DNA from: Hepsetus odoe
Taxonomy: Eukaryota; Chordata; Actinopteri; Characiformes; Hepsetidae
Assembly: GCA_017165825.1 (NCBI GenBank)
Contig: CM029382.1
Location: forward strand, 23,725,586 to 23,789,585
Length of the DNA stretch: 64,000 nucleotides
Reading direction: 5' to 3'
Position numbers and translations under genes: made by a program. How positions within the stretch are numbered: the first letter of the stretch is position 1; each line of letters starts with the position of its first letter. The notes below the pieces were generated by a model. The model was not told the origin of the DNA. It was given only the letters and a program-made list of their open reading frames with translations, and did no database searches. Shown piece by piece: positions 12,365 to 27,098 of this stretch.

Positions 12365-12440
12365 CCCCTCCCGTCTGCCAGGTAAAAGGCAGAAATCAGT
12401 AGTTTTCCTCTCAGTCTGCAGCGGCAGGTGAGAGACAGTG
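12365..12440 (+). promoter_or_regulatory. Possible core promoter and 5' UTR of the lysine/serine-rich gene
   Basis: A CCCCTCCC GC-box-like motif lies at 12365-12372 and a TATA-like TAAAAGG at 12383-12389, about 52 bases before the start codon. The initiation context has G at -3 and G at +4. A GCAG|GTGAGA donor-like site at 12427 just upstream means an alternative 5' UTR exon could also end here. Motifs only; no proof of transcription start. Confidence 0.3.
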
Positions 12441-12462
12441 ATGGAGTCCAAGCAGCTTCCAG
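12441..12462 (+). CDS. Exon 1 of lysine/serine-rich gene
   Basis: It encodes MESKQLP plus one base (phase 1) and ends at AG|GTCAGT. The start was chosen because it is the only ATG that joins in frame to exon 2 without a stop and it has a good initiation context. Confidence 0.6.
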
Positions 12463-15400
12463 GTCAGTGTAAAAGCGACGATAATTGGCAGAATATCTTA
12501 AGCTTCTTTTCCTTCTATTCACTTATCTTCATTCATATAATTGCAATGAAATTATATGAATGAAGAAATTATATGTATTATTTGTAACATTTTATTGGGA
12601 TGGTCCAATGTGAATGCCCAGCTTGTCCTTAACCAATCCTTATGCTAAACTTCATCCAGGTGATTTCTCAGCTTCCAATGTACATTTTTTTTATGCAAGG
12701 TGGCATTTGATGCTCATCCCCTCCTCAGACTTGAAAAAGCACTAAAGGCAAAAAAAGAAAAACTTTTTTCCAACATTTATGTGTGTTTTGTTTTTTTTTG
12801 ATGAAATATATATTTTTCTGCACATTTATATTATATTAACTTAATTTCAGTAAGACCAAAAACTCATGCTGCAGCTATGGTCAATGCTCATAACACTCGG
12901 GTACATGGTAAGATCAAATAGATCATCTTGGTGGGTTATGAAAAGAAATGCACTAATACTTTACAAAGTTTCATCTCCATTAATCAAATATCAACCCCAT
13001 TGTTGCCATAGTAATCAAAGGTGAGGACCATCAAGTGATTAGTCAACGCCTTCTTCAAATATTGTTCTCCACGTAAAGCCAAGACTGTATGTCCTTTGTG
13101 TTGTGTGACTGTTGTGCAAGGGAAATAAATCAGCATGACTAAGGGTGTTTTGTCTTAACCCCAGTTTAGGGCCTCGGGGTGAGTCTGGGGTGAGTCTTGT
13201 TTTTACAGATCAGCAGCATTGGGAAATGTGGGTCCACAATGACTCAGCTGTAAAATTCCATTCATGCTGCAGGTTCTGTTAGAAAAGAAGATTTTTTGTG
13301 TGTATGATGGTGCCAGAGTGGGAGTTACAGGCTGTGCTGTTGCTCAATTACACGGGTTTTATAAAAAATTGGTGAAATAATATATTGAAAAAATCGCTCT
13401 GTAATTTAGGGTACATTGTTAATTTCAAAAGACATTGCTTTGTATTTTTTGTCATTTTCAGGTCTAAATTTTCCTAAATTGGTAAAAATGTCCATCTAGG
13501 TCAAGCACAAAAGGTTAGGAAGGAATATGGGAATGTTATTTCTTGAGCTGTTGTAGTAAAGTGAAAGTGACTATTCTATCCTTGTGAAACACGGCACAGC
13601 ACACAGTGAGACACAGCGAAATTCAACCTCTTACCCATGCACATCGTGCAGTAGCGGGCATCTATTGTAAGTGCCAGGGGAGCAGTGATGGGGACGGTAC
13701 CCAATGGTACCTCAGGGGAAACTACTGGTGTTGGATTCGAATCCATGACCTTCCAATCCTAGGGCCTAGTCCCTAACACTAGACCATGCTGCCCAAACTA
13801 CTACTTCTCTTGTATGGTCCAGCTCAGCACTTTAGATTGTGGCCAACATCCAGCCCACCTCGCGCAACTGTGGGAAGGTCTTGGATTGACATCGTTTGGA
13901 ATCAATCAGCCAATTTCCTTGCGATATGCAGTAAAAGCCCTTATTTTCATGCATGAATGTACTGGCTCTGGACTGACAGTACAATTGGTGGGCGCCATCG
14001 GTGGACATTTTTACACGGCCTGTTTTGGATCTTCCATCTGTGATACTCTGGCAGTGTGTTATCAGCCTGAAAATGAGCTGCTATTAGACGGAGGGCAAAC
14101 AAACCAGTAATCTGTAGTTCACCATGCAATTAGCCCAGCCCTTCACATTGTAGCCAGTTAATTCAAATGCACTCTGGCAGTCTAGAGAAGCCTCCATGGT
14201 CTCCCAGACTGATTTGGACATATAATGCAACAGCCTGCATGATGCTAATGAATGGCTGAAGGGTTGAGACATTAGAAGCTGCCATGCTTGGGAGGAACGT
14301 TTTTTTTTTTTGATGCCAGCAGGATCAGACTTAGCTCCAGCTGGGTACCAGTCAGGGCTGGTCAGTAAAGTTTGAAAGTTTAATTCCCAGGCAGGACGGT
14401 CCGGGTCTTTTCTGCGTGGAGCGGACATGTTCTCCCCGTGTCTGTGTGGGTTTCTTCCCGGAGCGCAGGTTCCCTCCCACCGTCCAAAGACCTGCACGTC
14501 GGGCGGATTGGAGATCATTCATTGACCATAGGTGTGTGTGAGTGTGTGTTTGCCTGCCCTGCGGTGGACTGGCGAACTGTCCAGGGTGTGTCCCTGTTTT
14601 TCACCTTAGTGCGCTGGAATGGGAATGACTCCAGCTTTGCTCGTGACCCTAGTCAGGATAAGCGGTTATTAAAATGAGTGGGTGCATGATTCGGATTCTG
14701 GTCATCATGGAAATTGAGAGAAACAATGTTTAGCACAAACTGACCTTTCTGAATCCGTTTGCAGCTGCTTGGTCGGTACACAGTGACGGAGCAGAGGAGG
14801 AAGCAGGCGCAGCCATTCACAGCCTGCCTGCCTCACCAGAGGAAGGATGGACGGGTGCGAAGGATGACCTGGCCAGCAGTTCTCTACTCCCCACTGCCCG
14901 ACCTGAAAAGATGGACGTGAGCCGTTCATACTTTATTTTACTCTTTTGGCACATTTAAAGCTAGAGGGCAGCGGTGGCCTAGTGGTGAGGGAGTTGCTCT
15001 CGCATCGGAAGACTGAGGGTTCAAACCCCTCAGCAGTAGGTTGCTCTGAGGTGTCCTTGAGCAAGGTACTGTCCCTGTCACTGCTCCCTGGGTGCTTTCA
15101 ATAGCTGCACGGTGTTTGAGTGCATGGGTTAAATGCAGAGGTCCAATTTTGTTGTGGTTCATTGTGTGCTGTGCTGTGACCTTGCAATGACAAGGGTTGT
15201 CACTTTCATTTTCACTTTCTTTTTATCCACCATTGGTTAGAAAATCACTATATTCATAAAGTTATACGCAGCTGGAAATACAATAAACAAAACTTAAAAA
15301 TAATGCATCTGAATTCAAATTTAAAATAAAAAAAAAATTCTTTTTAAAATAAAAAATTATAAAATGGAAAAAGGTCCAAACTTAATAGTAAGGATTCGTG

Positions 15401-18400
15401 CATGCATTGATTCTGCCCTGAATGAAAAAATGAACTGAATTATGTTCACTGAAATTTTTATTTGATTAAATGATGTGCCGTTATATTTATTTAATATTTA
15501 TTTAATTTTTTGGATTAAATGATATGCTATCACATGTTATATTTCTATGTCAATTTTGAGGTCATTATAAGAAATAGGGTCAAATGTACAGTATGAATGA
15601 AAGCATGTGCATTAAGGTGGGCTCCCTAACAAGACCCAGTATACCCACCAGGCACTACATGGTTCCCTTTACACTGGCTATATTAGTAGATCCAGTGCTT
15701 GCTCAAAGAAGGAACCTCCTGACCCTGAGCAAGCCCTGGGTGATGTCCATTTTCCTCTCATCCTCAGGATAACCAGTGGTCATGTGACAGCTCTTCTTCC
15801 TCCTCCGACAGCGAGGATGAAGACTGTAAAGCCAGAAAGAAGAAGAAAAAGAAGAAGAAGCTGAGAAAGAAGAAAAGCAAGGTGATTAAACACACCGAGT
15901 ATGTTTTATTCATGCCCATTTTGTTCCCCATAAATCACTGGTTCTCAGCGAGGCAGGCCTGAGCGTCCGTACGTCCACGGTGCTGTGGAAGGGGGGTGTA
16001 TGTAAAACATTTTTCTGCTGATGGCAGATCTGACTTGGACTTGCATGTTTCATGGCACTGGCTGTCAAAAGCTTGCGCTGGAGGTTATTACTCACTTCAG
16101 ATCCAAATTCGGCTCATTTGCAACCAAAAAATATTCTGTAAGACCACCTAGGTGGACACACACACTCACACTCACACACAAATATATATAATTCAAGTGA
16201 CGGGGCCAAATGAGAACAAAAATGATATTTGCAGCTAATTTTAAAAGTGTAAATATTCAAGTTTTTTCCTACTTCTGCTTACATTTCATTATGTATATCT
16301 GTAAGCACCCATTAGTAATATTTTCTTTTTACTTTTTTGGCACAGTGCCTGAAAAATCTAATTGACACTTTAGATTATTTCCTGATGAATTACAAAATGA
16401 ACAGACATCCAGCCAGATATGCTGAATAGTTTGGACACATCTGACTGAATGGTTATCGTAATGCTGGAGGCAACGAAATGTATTCTAGTTGCGTATTCCC
16501 AAAAAATATATCCAGTCCAATCCTTTTAGGCCATGAGATTCTGGGTGTAAAGGCACCATCTTCTGGCCAGCTTGAAGAGCATCCCAGGGAGCAAATTTAC
16601 CCCCAATGCTGGGGGTAAATTTGTCTCATGATGAAAAGGGAGGAGCTCTGAAGAATCTAAAATAGAAAACACTATGGTAAAGGCATAAACTGGACTGTCT
16701 TCACCTGTGTCCTAAAGTGTGGAGATAGTATGTGTGTTCAGGTTCTTGTCTCGCGCTGTCCTTGCCTTTTGGTACATGCACATCCAAAGGTATGGCTGAT
16801 GAATGTAGTATGCACAGGTCTAAAGAAGTTCCTCTCTTTCCACAGAGTTCCTCCTCTTCTTCCAGTAGCTCCTCAGACAGCGACAGCAGTGAGGTGAGAA
16901 AATAAAGTAAATCTGGAAATTGAAGGTACCATCTATGGCATCTATGGTACCTAGGGTATGGTACTGGGAATCTACCAATCTTTTTGAGCAACGCTTCCAA
17001 AACTTGCAAACAAATTCACAAGGTGTTAAATCGAAGGTAATGTTGTTCTCAACTGAGCAACAAGTCTAGCGTAGATAACAGGTTGTGGAAAGAAGCTAGC
17101 AGTTAGCACTGTCTCCATCAACCCATGTTTGACTCAAGCAAAAGATGGCGTCTTTTTTGTTATCTAGTCCACAGCGCTTGTGTTCATCATATGAGATTGT
17201 CAGAAACCACTTAAGGAAGTCTTTCGGGGATTTCGCCAGAGACGTCCACATGATCAAAAAAGTCAACGACTTGGCTAAGAACTCATGTGTGGTCCACGTT
17301 TGACACAGACCTCCCTCAGCAAGACTAGGTTTAAGGCACTGGTGTCAGGTGTCGGATGTGACATGACAAAATGTGTCCCCTTGTGTGGCAAAATAACATT
17401 TTAAATCAGCTGTTGGCCTCAAAAACTGCCAAACAAATCTTCTGCATCATTACTGCCATTAAATGGTCAATTGTCCAAGCACTGGTGCAACAAATCATTG
17501 GCCCATTTGAAGACTCCAAATGGTGAGAGCACAAATCTGGGCAGGTAGGATGCTTTCCCTCCAATATTGCCAGTATGAGCATCTTTTGGCTGAAGCTTTG
17601 GTGCTTAGTGTTCTCCTCCAAGTGAATTGAGTCCAGCGAGTCTGAGTGCGTTGGCTCAGTTGTATGATGGAGGAGTACAAGCTGACGAATGGAAATGGAT
17701 TAAAAAAAAAACATATTATGGACAATTCTGACTCTCTTTATCAGATCGAAGAAATGATCACTATGATGAACTGGCTGGAGTTTTTAAGTGACATGTTTAT
17801 CCTCACCTCACTAATTATGTGTCAACTGTCACCCACCCTTTCTCAACAGGATGAAAGGAAGAAAAAGAAAAGGAAGGAGAAGGGCGTAACTACCATCATA
17901 CCTGAATCAGGTGGGACACACAAGGCTTGAGATTGTCATTAATGCTTGACTGGACGACTGCGATCGGAAGGCTTTATGACATCTACATGAGCGAATGGTG
18001 ACAATTGACAAAAAAGATCTGATTCCTTTCACCTAAGACAATAGATGTTGTTGGAATAAACCTTTATAAATGTCTATGTAGGTCAATGTCAACTGGTCAT
18101 GAAGTCTTATGAATGTTACCTTACAGTAAAGGGTTGTGGAAGTTTGTAAAAGCCATTTTTTTTTTTTTTGGTGGGACATTTTTCAAAGAGGTTCTTGAAT
18201 GGTGCATTACTTCATTTGATTTTAAATTTTTATTTAAAAATGTAAACTTTGAAAAACTTGATGAAACACGACTTTCCAAGAGAACAGAAAATGGACAGTT
18301 TAAGCATCTTTAGTTTGGCCTTGTCTTTCTAAGAGTTTCTTGAAGGATTTTCGAATAATTTTTAGTCGACCTTTTGGCAGAAAAGTTAGGATTGTTCCAA

Positions 18401-21126
18401 GAAGTTCTAGAACTGAAAATGCTTTTCCATGAAGTTCAAGGATGTCAAATGCTTTTCAGGAAGCTTCCAGAATGACGAATGTATTTTAAATAGCTTTTTA
18501 AAGAGGGCCTAGAATGAAGAAGAGACTTTCGATGAGGTTCTAGGATGGAGAATGACTTTTTAAAAAGCTTTGCATTTGGTCATGTTTTTCTAAGATGTTC
18601 TCGATTGAGGAATGCTGGTTCTAGACTTTGAAAGGCTTTTAAGATGTGCAAAATTGGAGAATGCTTTTCTAAGATGTTATAGGATGCGGGGTGCTGTTCA
18701 AAGAGGTTCTAGAATAGAGAATGCTGTTCATAGAGGTTCTAGGATGAGAGGGATTTTAAAAAGGCTTTTGAGTCGATCGTGTCCTTCAAAGATGTTCTAG
18801 AATGGAGAATTATTTTCGAAGAGGTTCTAGAACAGGGGATGCCCACACTTTTTTGGCTTGTGAACGACTTTTAAAATGACCAAATGATCAAAACCCAGTC
18901 AAAACGATTTACCGACAATAAAAATGCTAAACATATATTTATTCATATATATATATTTATATACCGAGAATACATTATATTTAAAATATATATTGTTTAC
19001 CTTGCATAACAGCATGAGCATGTAGTGCACAATTCAATTCTGTACATTTTTGGCCACCACCTCACTCCGATGAAGTCTTAAACTGAATGGAATCAGCCAA
19101 AGTTGTATAGTCCGGACCACGAGTCAGCCGCTTCAGCGAATGCCCCCTTCATCATCTTTCCATCTTGGAAAGATTTCTTGGGCTTAATGATGGCGTGACT
19201 CACCCTGAACGACGCTTCGGTGGCCGCCTTCGCTTTTGAGGTTAGCTGTGAGAAAAACGACCGCTCTCCGGACAACTGTGATTTCAGTTCCCTCACTTTT
19301 CTCTTTCTTTGCTCGCTTTTCGGTGGGTGGTCAGTGTCGCACTTTTTACGAACGGTGCGAAAGTGACGCTCCGCATTTCCTTTCTTCAGAATAGCGATGA
19401 TAGATTGCCATATCAGACAAACACACTTTGAATATGATATTGTGAAAAAAATTAATCCTCCTCCCATTCCCAATGGAAGTGGTACATTTTTGCCTCCCCT
19501 ACTCGTTTTTAGACCCTTTCTTTAGGATAAATAAATTGGAAGCCGCTAACTAGGTGATTTGTTCACTGGGGTTTTGCAGTAACTCGCACGGTGACCCTTG
19601 GCCTTGTGTTACAAAAGACGAGATCCCAGATTGGCCTTACTGCATGTCAATCAAGTGACAAATGCCACAGTAGGGATGGATGATAGGCTAACAGCTATTT
19701 TTTTAATGACATGCGACCTACTACCTGTACTGAAGCATAATCTGTGGTTCACGAGCACCCCTGTTCTAGAATAAGGAACACTTTTCTAAGACATTTTTCT
19801 TTTTATCACTGAGAGTAAGTCCTCCTGGGCCTTAAACCACATGAGAGCTTGATGTGGTTTGAGCAAGTTGAGGTCAATATTGTCTTCTGCTGTTATCTAT
19901 GCTAGGTCCAGCTCTAAACCAAACATGCCTCGTCTCATTAGAACCTGGGATCATCTCGGAAAATATCCTTATAAATGCTGGCCTACCTTTTTAAATTACT
20001 TATCACTTTCTTATTTACAGCCAGTTTGACTTGCACAATCAGAAATGTTCTTATCTAATCATAAAAGGACCTGCCCTTTGGGTGCACACTGTTTGCACCA
20101 CACCCTGCAAGGAACGCATTAACCTTTCCAACAGCCTTGCCTTGCACAGAATGAAGACTTAATCATTTTAAAAGTATAATGAATCAACCAGCTGGGAGAA
20201 GCTCAGTTAAATGTATACTGCAAACGACCCAGCAAGAAGCGCAATTGACCTGATCAGATAAAAACGATGCTCTGTTTTTGTAGATCCTATATCGACGAAG
20301 GTGGTTGTATACAGCTACCAATCAGCTACTATCACCTGGTAGTACGATTCTTAAGTCCTGTAACCCCTGATTCCGACCCTGGGGTCCTCCTGGACGTTTG
20401 TGCCAATGTTGTGGATTCATCTGGTACTTGCTGCTCAAGTTTTACAGCACAAAAACAAGTGTTTAATAAAAAAAAGATGGATATGAAGCTGGAGCGCCCT
20501 CTGTTGGCCAAAACAAACACAATGGAAGAAATCTGCCCTTCTTCTCCACCTTCATCCCAGATTCCGTTTAATTGTCAACTTATAACCGGGACATTTTGGA
20601 GGACGTTTTTCCCCAAACAAAATCGGGACCATTCCCAAAAACAAAGACGTCCAGTTTATTGCAGTGAAGGAAATCAAAATCCATCTGCAAGAATGGATAA
20701 GATCTCGGAGATCAGATCAGCACACTTGTTGAGTTTAGTCAACTTTTTACAAAAAGTGCTTCTGTTTTGTGCAAATCTGCAATGGAAGCCCACTTTGTGT
20801 GACGTGTTACATTCATTCAAATAAAAAATCAACTAAATTCGCAGGATATTTAACGGGATTATAGGCCTGTTTCTTTAAAACCTGTTCGGCCCCGCAACAG
20901 TTGCTCCATTTGTGGGCGAGCTATTGCTGAATCTTTTCATCCCCAAAGTAGATGTGAATTTTAGGCCCAACATTATAGCAGCACTGTGTCATACCGTGCA
21001 GTAAGCAATGAGTTTTACTTTATTGCATTATGTCTGAGTCACATATTGCATCGCCTTCATATTCAGCAATGTGTCATTGCATTGCAGTCAAAATAATGGA
21101 TAACTCCATCAACTGTGGCTACATAG

Positions 21127-21164
<38 letters not shown>

Positions 21165-22342
21165 AACACACTTGCACTGGGCAGGGTAGCTCAAATGAAA
21201 CCCACTCAGGTGCCAAGAAATGATGAGTGAGACTTTCACAAGCCACATTTTTTCAATTACAGGAGCTGTAGAGGGATAGCAGAGCACACACATCTATATG
21301 TTACAGTAGGAAACTTAAAATTATACACTTTATTATTTCATGAGGCTGCGTTAGCCTTTTATCACAACTGACATTAACCTACATTCATATCTTTATCATA
21401 GGATTATTAGTTGCCATAGCGAGTGTATCAACAGTGTTGGAAAGTCTTTAGAAATGACTAGGGTTGTCACTTTCACTTTCACTTTCAAACGTCTATGTAG
21501 GTTATGTAGCCCTATAAAGACTGCTCTGCTGTAAAATGCTAACAATATTTTCTAAAAGCGTTTTCTAAGGAACCATTTTCTGTATTTTCAGCCTCTTCGA
21601 ACTGTCAGATGTAAGAATGAAAATGCAAAGTGAGAAAATCCAGAGATGCGCCATTTTTAAAATTGTGCATTTGACCGTTTTTGTGATTCTTAAATGAAAT
21701 GAGACTGTAAAATATTTTTTTGCACATTTTTGTAAATCCACCCTTAAGGGGTTATTGAGAGATAACAATGGAAATGTGTGTCTCTGCCTGCCTTGAAGAA
21801 TGTTTTCAGATGACTCAGCATGTTATCCTCCTCGTGTCCCTCAGGCCTGGTGCTGGAAATAGTGTTAACACCACTAAAGGAGCAGGATGATGAGCAAGAA
21901 AGGAAGAAAGCGAAAAAAGACAAAGCCAGAGTAAGCATATCCAATGTTGCCGACTCAGTGTATGTGTGTGGGAGTGTGTGTGTATTCATGCTAGCGAACT
22001 GACGAAAATCTTTGAGGAAGCACTTGCACATGAACTTTTCTGTGTGGACTCAGGTCCAAGTTTATTTACCAAGTAATTTACTGACTGCTTTGTTTCATAA
22101 AAGCATCCCAAATGGCCCACGTCACAAAAACATAGAATTACATAAAGGAAAATTGTCCATGTGTCCATAAATAAAGTTAAGAAATAAAGTTCTACATTTT
22201 TATAGTTCTATATTTATGTATTTTAAAAACATGTCAATAATAAAATGTGAATAAATGAATGAATAAAATCAAGGTATTTATCAAGTAACATCAAATGTAA
22301 CGAATGTAATAAAATTGAATCATTGTAATTATAATTATAATA

Positions 22343-22387
<45 letters not shown>

Positions 22388-22408
22388 GTATGTTTTATTA
22401 TATTATAT

Positions 22409-22482
<74 letters not shown>

Positions 22483-25400
22483 ATACATATAATCAATAAC
22501 ACTCTTCCATCTGATCGTCCTTTGAAAGTCCATCAGAAGTCATTAAATCAGATCCCGTCCTGTTGTCACGGTAATGATGTTGTTTGTATACAGTTTATTT
22601 TGCTCATTTACATCAATGGTGCCACTAACTTTCTTCTTGCCCAGAAGAAGAAGAAAATGAAGAAGAAAGATAAGAAAAAGCAAAAGAAGAAGAAGAAGAA
22701 AAACAAGAACAAAAAGAAGAAAAAGAAGGCAAGAGATGCACGTTTATTTCAGTCTTTGTGAACAGGGAATTTATCGTGAAATGTTTGGTTGCCTTTGTTT
22801 TTCTCTTTCAGGACTCGTCCGCATCCGATAGCTCCTCATCCGACAGCGAAGATGAGAAAAAGAAAAGAAAAGAAGAAGAAGAAGAAATTCAAGAAGAAAA
22901 GATGGTAATCTATACTTGATATTTAAAGGAATAAAATAACAAAAAAGCAGGAGAATAATGAGAAGAACAAAGTAAAATGAACAAAACTCCATTTTTAGTT
23001 TCATGTTTAGTTTCACTCTGATTTTTTTGCCTTTTCTCTCTCAGTACTCCAGCTCCAGTTCATCCTCGTCTGAGAGCGACACAGAGGAATCAAACAAGAG
23101 TGATAGGAAAGTAAGAAGATTTTAATAAAAAATGACTTTATTAATATTCTACACTTTCTTACTTGCTAAACAGATACTTCATTTACTTGTTCACTACTTT
23201 AAGTACTAAAAAAGCCTTGTTTCTACTTTACTTCTGTTCAATTACTACTAAACTACTGACGAAATGCTCCAGTACTACAATGCTACTATTGAATTCCAAC
23301 TTTAACACTGCTTACAACCACAACCACTGACATATTACTTCTCACATTATAACTGTGGAGCGACTTACTAATACAACTGCTAATAATCCTCTACAATCCC
23401 TGTACTGCTGAACTGCATTGTACTGCTGAACTGCTGCTGTACTGTGAACTGAAGTATTACTGCTGGTTCTGCACTATTACTGCTGAACTGCATTATTGCA
23501 CAACAGACTACTGCGCTGTACTGCTTTGAACTGCACCATATTGCTGAACTACTGCGTACTACTGCTGAACTGCTGCACTGTACTGCTGAACTGCTGCATT
23601 ACTACTGCTGAACTTCTGCATTGTACTGCTGAACTACTGCACTATTGCTGTGAACTACTGCATTACTGCTGTGAACTTCTGCATTATTACTGCTGAACTA
23701 CTGCACTATTACTGCTGAACTACTGCATTATTACTGCTGAACTACCATTATTACTGCTGAACTACTGCACTATTGCTGCTGAACTCTGCATTGTACTGCT
23801 GAACTACTGCACTATGCTGCTGAACTTCTGCATATTACTGCTGAACACACTGCGTACTGCTGCTGAACTACTGCACTATTACTGCTGAACTACTGCATTG
23901 CCTGCTGAACTTCTGCCTATGCTGCTGAACTACTGCATGTACTGCTGAACTACTGCACTATTACTGCTGAACTACTGCATTATTACTGCTGAACTACTGC
24001 TGTACTGCTGAACTTCTGCACTGTACTGCTGAACTACTGCATTACTACTGCTGAACTACTGCACTATTACTGCTGAACTACTGCATTACTACTGCTGAAC
24101 TACTGCATTATTACTGCTGAACTACTGCACTATTACTGCTGAACTACTGCACTATTACTGCCGAATTACTGCATTATTACTGCTGAACTGCTGCACTAAT
24201 ACTGCTAAACATCTGCACTATTACTGCTAAACTACTGCACTATTACTGCTGAACTACTGCATTATTACTGCTGAACTACTGCATTATTACTGCTGAACTA
24301 CTGCACTAGTACTGCTGAACTACTGCATTAGTGCTGCTGAAGTGCTGCATTATTACTGCTGAACTTCCACTGCCTGTTACTGCTGAAGTGCATTATTACT
24401 GCTGAACTGCGCTATTGCTGCTGAACTACTGCTATTACTGCTGAAACTTCTGCACTATTACTGCCGAATTACTGCATTAGTACTGCTGAACTACTGCACT
24501 ATTACTGCTAAACTACTGCACTATTACTGCCGAACTACTGCATTATTACTGCTGAACTACTGCACTATTACTGCTGAACTACTGCATTATTACTGCTGAA
24601 CTACTGCACTATTACTGCTGAACTGCTGCACTATTACTGCTGAACTACTGCATTATTACTGCTGAACTACTGCATTATTACTGCTGAACTACTGCATATT
24701 GGTGAACTACTGCACTATTACTGCTAAACTGCTGCACTGTGCTGCTGAGGTGCTGCATTATTACTGTACTGAACTACTGCATTGTGCTGTGAACTTCTGC
24801 ACTGTACTGCTGAACTGCATTATTACTGCTGAAGTGCTGCATTATTACTGCTGAACTCTGCATTATTGCTGCTGAACTACTGCTATTGCTGCTGAAGTGC
24901 TGCATTAGTACTGCTGAACTACTGCATTATTACTGGTGAACTACTGCACTATTACTGCTGAACTACTGCATTATTACTGCTGAACTACTGCATTATTACT
25001 GCTGAACTACTGCACTATTACTGCTGAACTACTGCACTATTACTGCTAAATTTCTGCACTATTACTGCTGAACTACTGCACTATTACTGCTGAATTACTG
25101 CTGAACTGCTGCATTATTACTGCTGAACTACTGCACTATTAGTGCTGAACTTCTGCATTATTACCTTTGAACTACTGCACTATTGCTGCAGACTTCTGCA
25201 TTGTGCTGCTGAACTACTGCTATTTCTGCTGAACTACTGCACTATTACTGCTGAACTACTGCATTATTACTGCTGAACTACTGCACTATTACTGCTAAAC
25301 TACTGCACTATTACTGCTGAACTACTGCATTATTACTGCTGAACTACTGCACTATTACTGCCGAATTACTAAAACTTGAATATCTACTATTACAAGTACT

Positions 25401-27028
25401 AAATATCCATTAGACTACAACTCCTGAATCAGTACCACGTTAATAATTGCTACTAATATTTTACTGCCATTAGTTGCTTTCACATTTCTGATAAATTACA
25501 CCATAACGGGCGGTCGTGGTCTAGTGGAGAGGGAGTCGCCCCGGATCGGAAGATTGTGGGTTCGATTCCCTCACCAGTAGGTTTCCCTGGGGTACCCTTG
25601 AGCAAGGTACCGTCCCCATCACTGCTCCCCGGGCGCTTTCAATAGAAGAGGTTGAATTCCGTTGTGTTGCGCTGTGCTACATTTCACAATGACGAGGGTT
25701 GCCACTTTCACTTTCAGAAACGTTATTCACTTATTGAATTCTACATTTCTAATGCACAACCACGAATTACTGAAACGCTACTACAGGAACACATAGTTTT
25801 ACTACTGAACCTCCTGTACGCGTCAAGAAATGACTGAATTAATGTCACTACTGTGTACCATTAAATTACTGCTTCACTGCTACTATATCACAGCTGCATT
25901 TGAACACACAGCTTTAATACACAACTACAAATGACTGATTTACTATTTCAGCTTCGTTGAAAGTGAAAGTGAAAGTGACAGCCCTTGTCATTGTGAAACG
26001 CAGCACAGCACGATACAACGAAACTCAACCGCTGCGTTTCACCCACACACGTGCAGCAGGAGGCAGCTATTGAAAGCGCCCGGGGAGCAGTGACGGGGAC
26101 GATAACTTGCTCAAGGGTACAATTACCACAATAACCAGTTTCTGAATTACTCATGCACAACTGCAAACTGGTGAATTTCTACTGCAGGTATGTCTAGCTA
26201 TAGCTTCTGAATACTGCTGAAGCTTCAGCCCTTGGTAAGTAATGAAATGATGCTTTAGAGCACAATCGTATCAGCCGTCGTATCGTATTATCGTATTATT
26301 ATCATAAACGCATTTGAGTAGTTTTTCTTTAAGAAACTGGACAACACTCTTGGAGAAAGGCGTGACCAACATGATCATGAAGTAACAGTAAAGATGACCA
26401 ATCGGTCAGTAGCACTGCAAGAGCAAAGTGTGAATCTCTGCTGGTTTCCACACTTTCTGCTCTGCCATCAGACATTTCGCTCCACTGTCCACTTTCTGCA
26501 ATTTGTCCACAATTACCCTGCAGGACGGGGACTCTTCAGCGTCAAGTCTGCTCCCGTTTCTTCATTATACATGTTTGATCGCTTAATGGTGGCGTTTCAT
26601 TATCAGCATGGCTTCAAAGGGTCATGGTTACAATTTTCTCTCCTCTGAAATGTGTTTTTCTGACCATCCGCCTTCATCTTTGAATATTTAATAACTGAAA
26701 TTGGGGTTGAGGAGCCGAGCAGCTTCGGTAATGTGCTCAGAGGGTGAGCTGCTACTTTTGTTGGTGACACGACCCCCAGGCTGCAGAAATGTTCACCCTC
26801 AGCCAAAAATATCATCTCGTTTTGGTGTACTATAGAAATTGCAAATGAAACAGGCCTTTTTTTGTGGTGTAGATTAAAAGCAGATCATATTTAAATGAGC
26901 TCATCTCTAATTGGCTGCAAAAAGCAGTTTGAGCTTCAACATCCCTTATAGCTTCAATGTGAGAAGGCAGGGCTAAGCTCTTGCAAGAAGATTAGGTTAA
27001 TATATGTACATTGGTTTGTTCTGACATC

Positions 27029-27098
<70 letters not shown>

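Noticed and set aside
23496..23696. Leucine/cysteine-rich open frame in intron 10
   Set aside because: It is translation of the 22-bp minisatellite and is not kept open.
22340..25372. CRISPR-like array from regular repeats
   Set aside because: The units are contiguous tandem repeats without unique spacers, in a vertebrate context.
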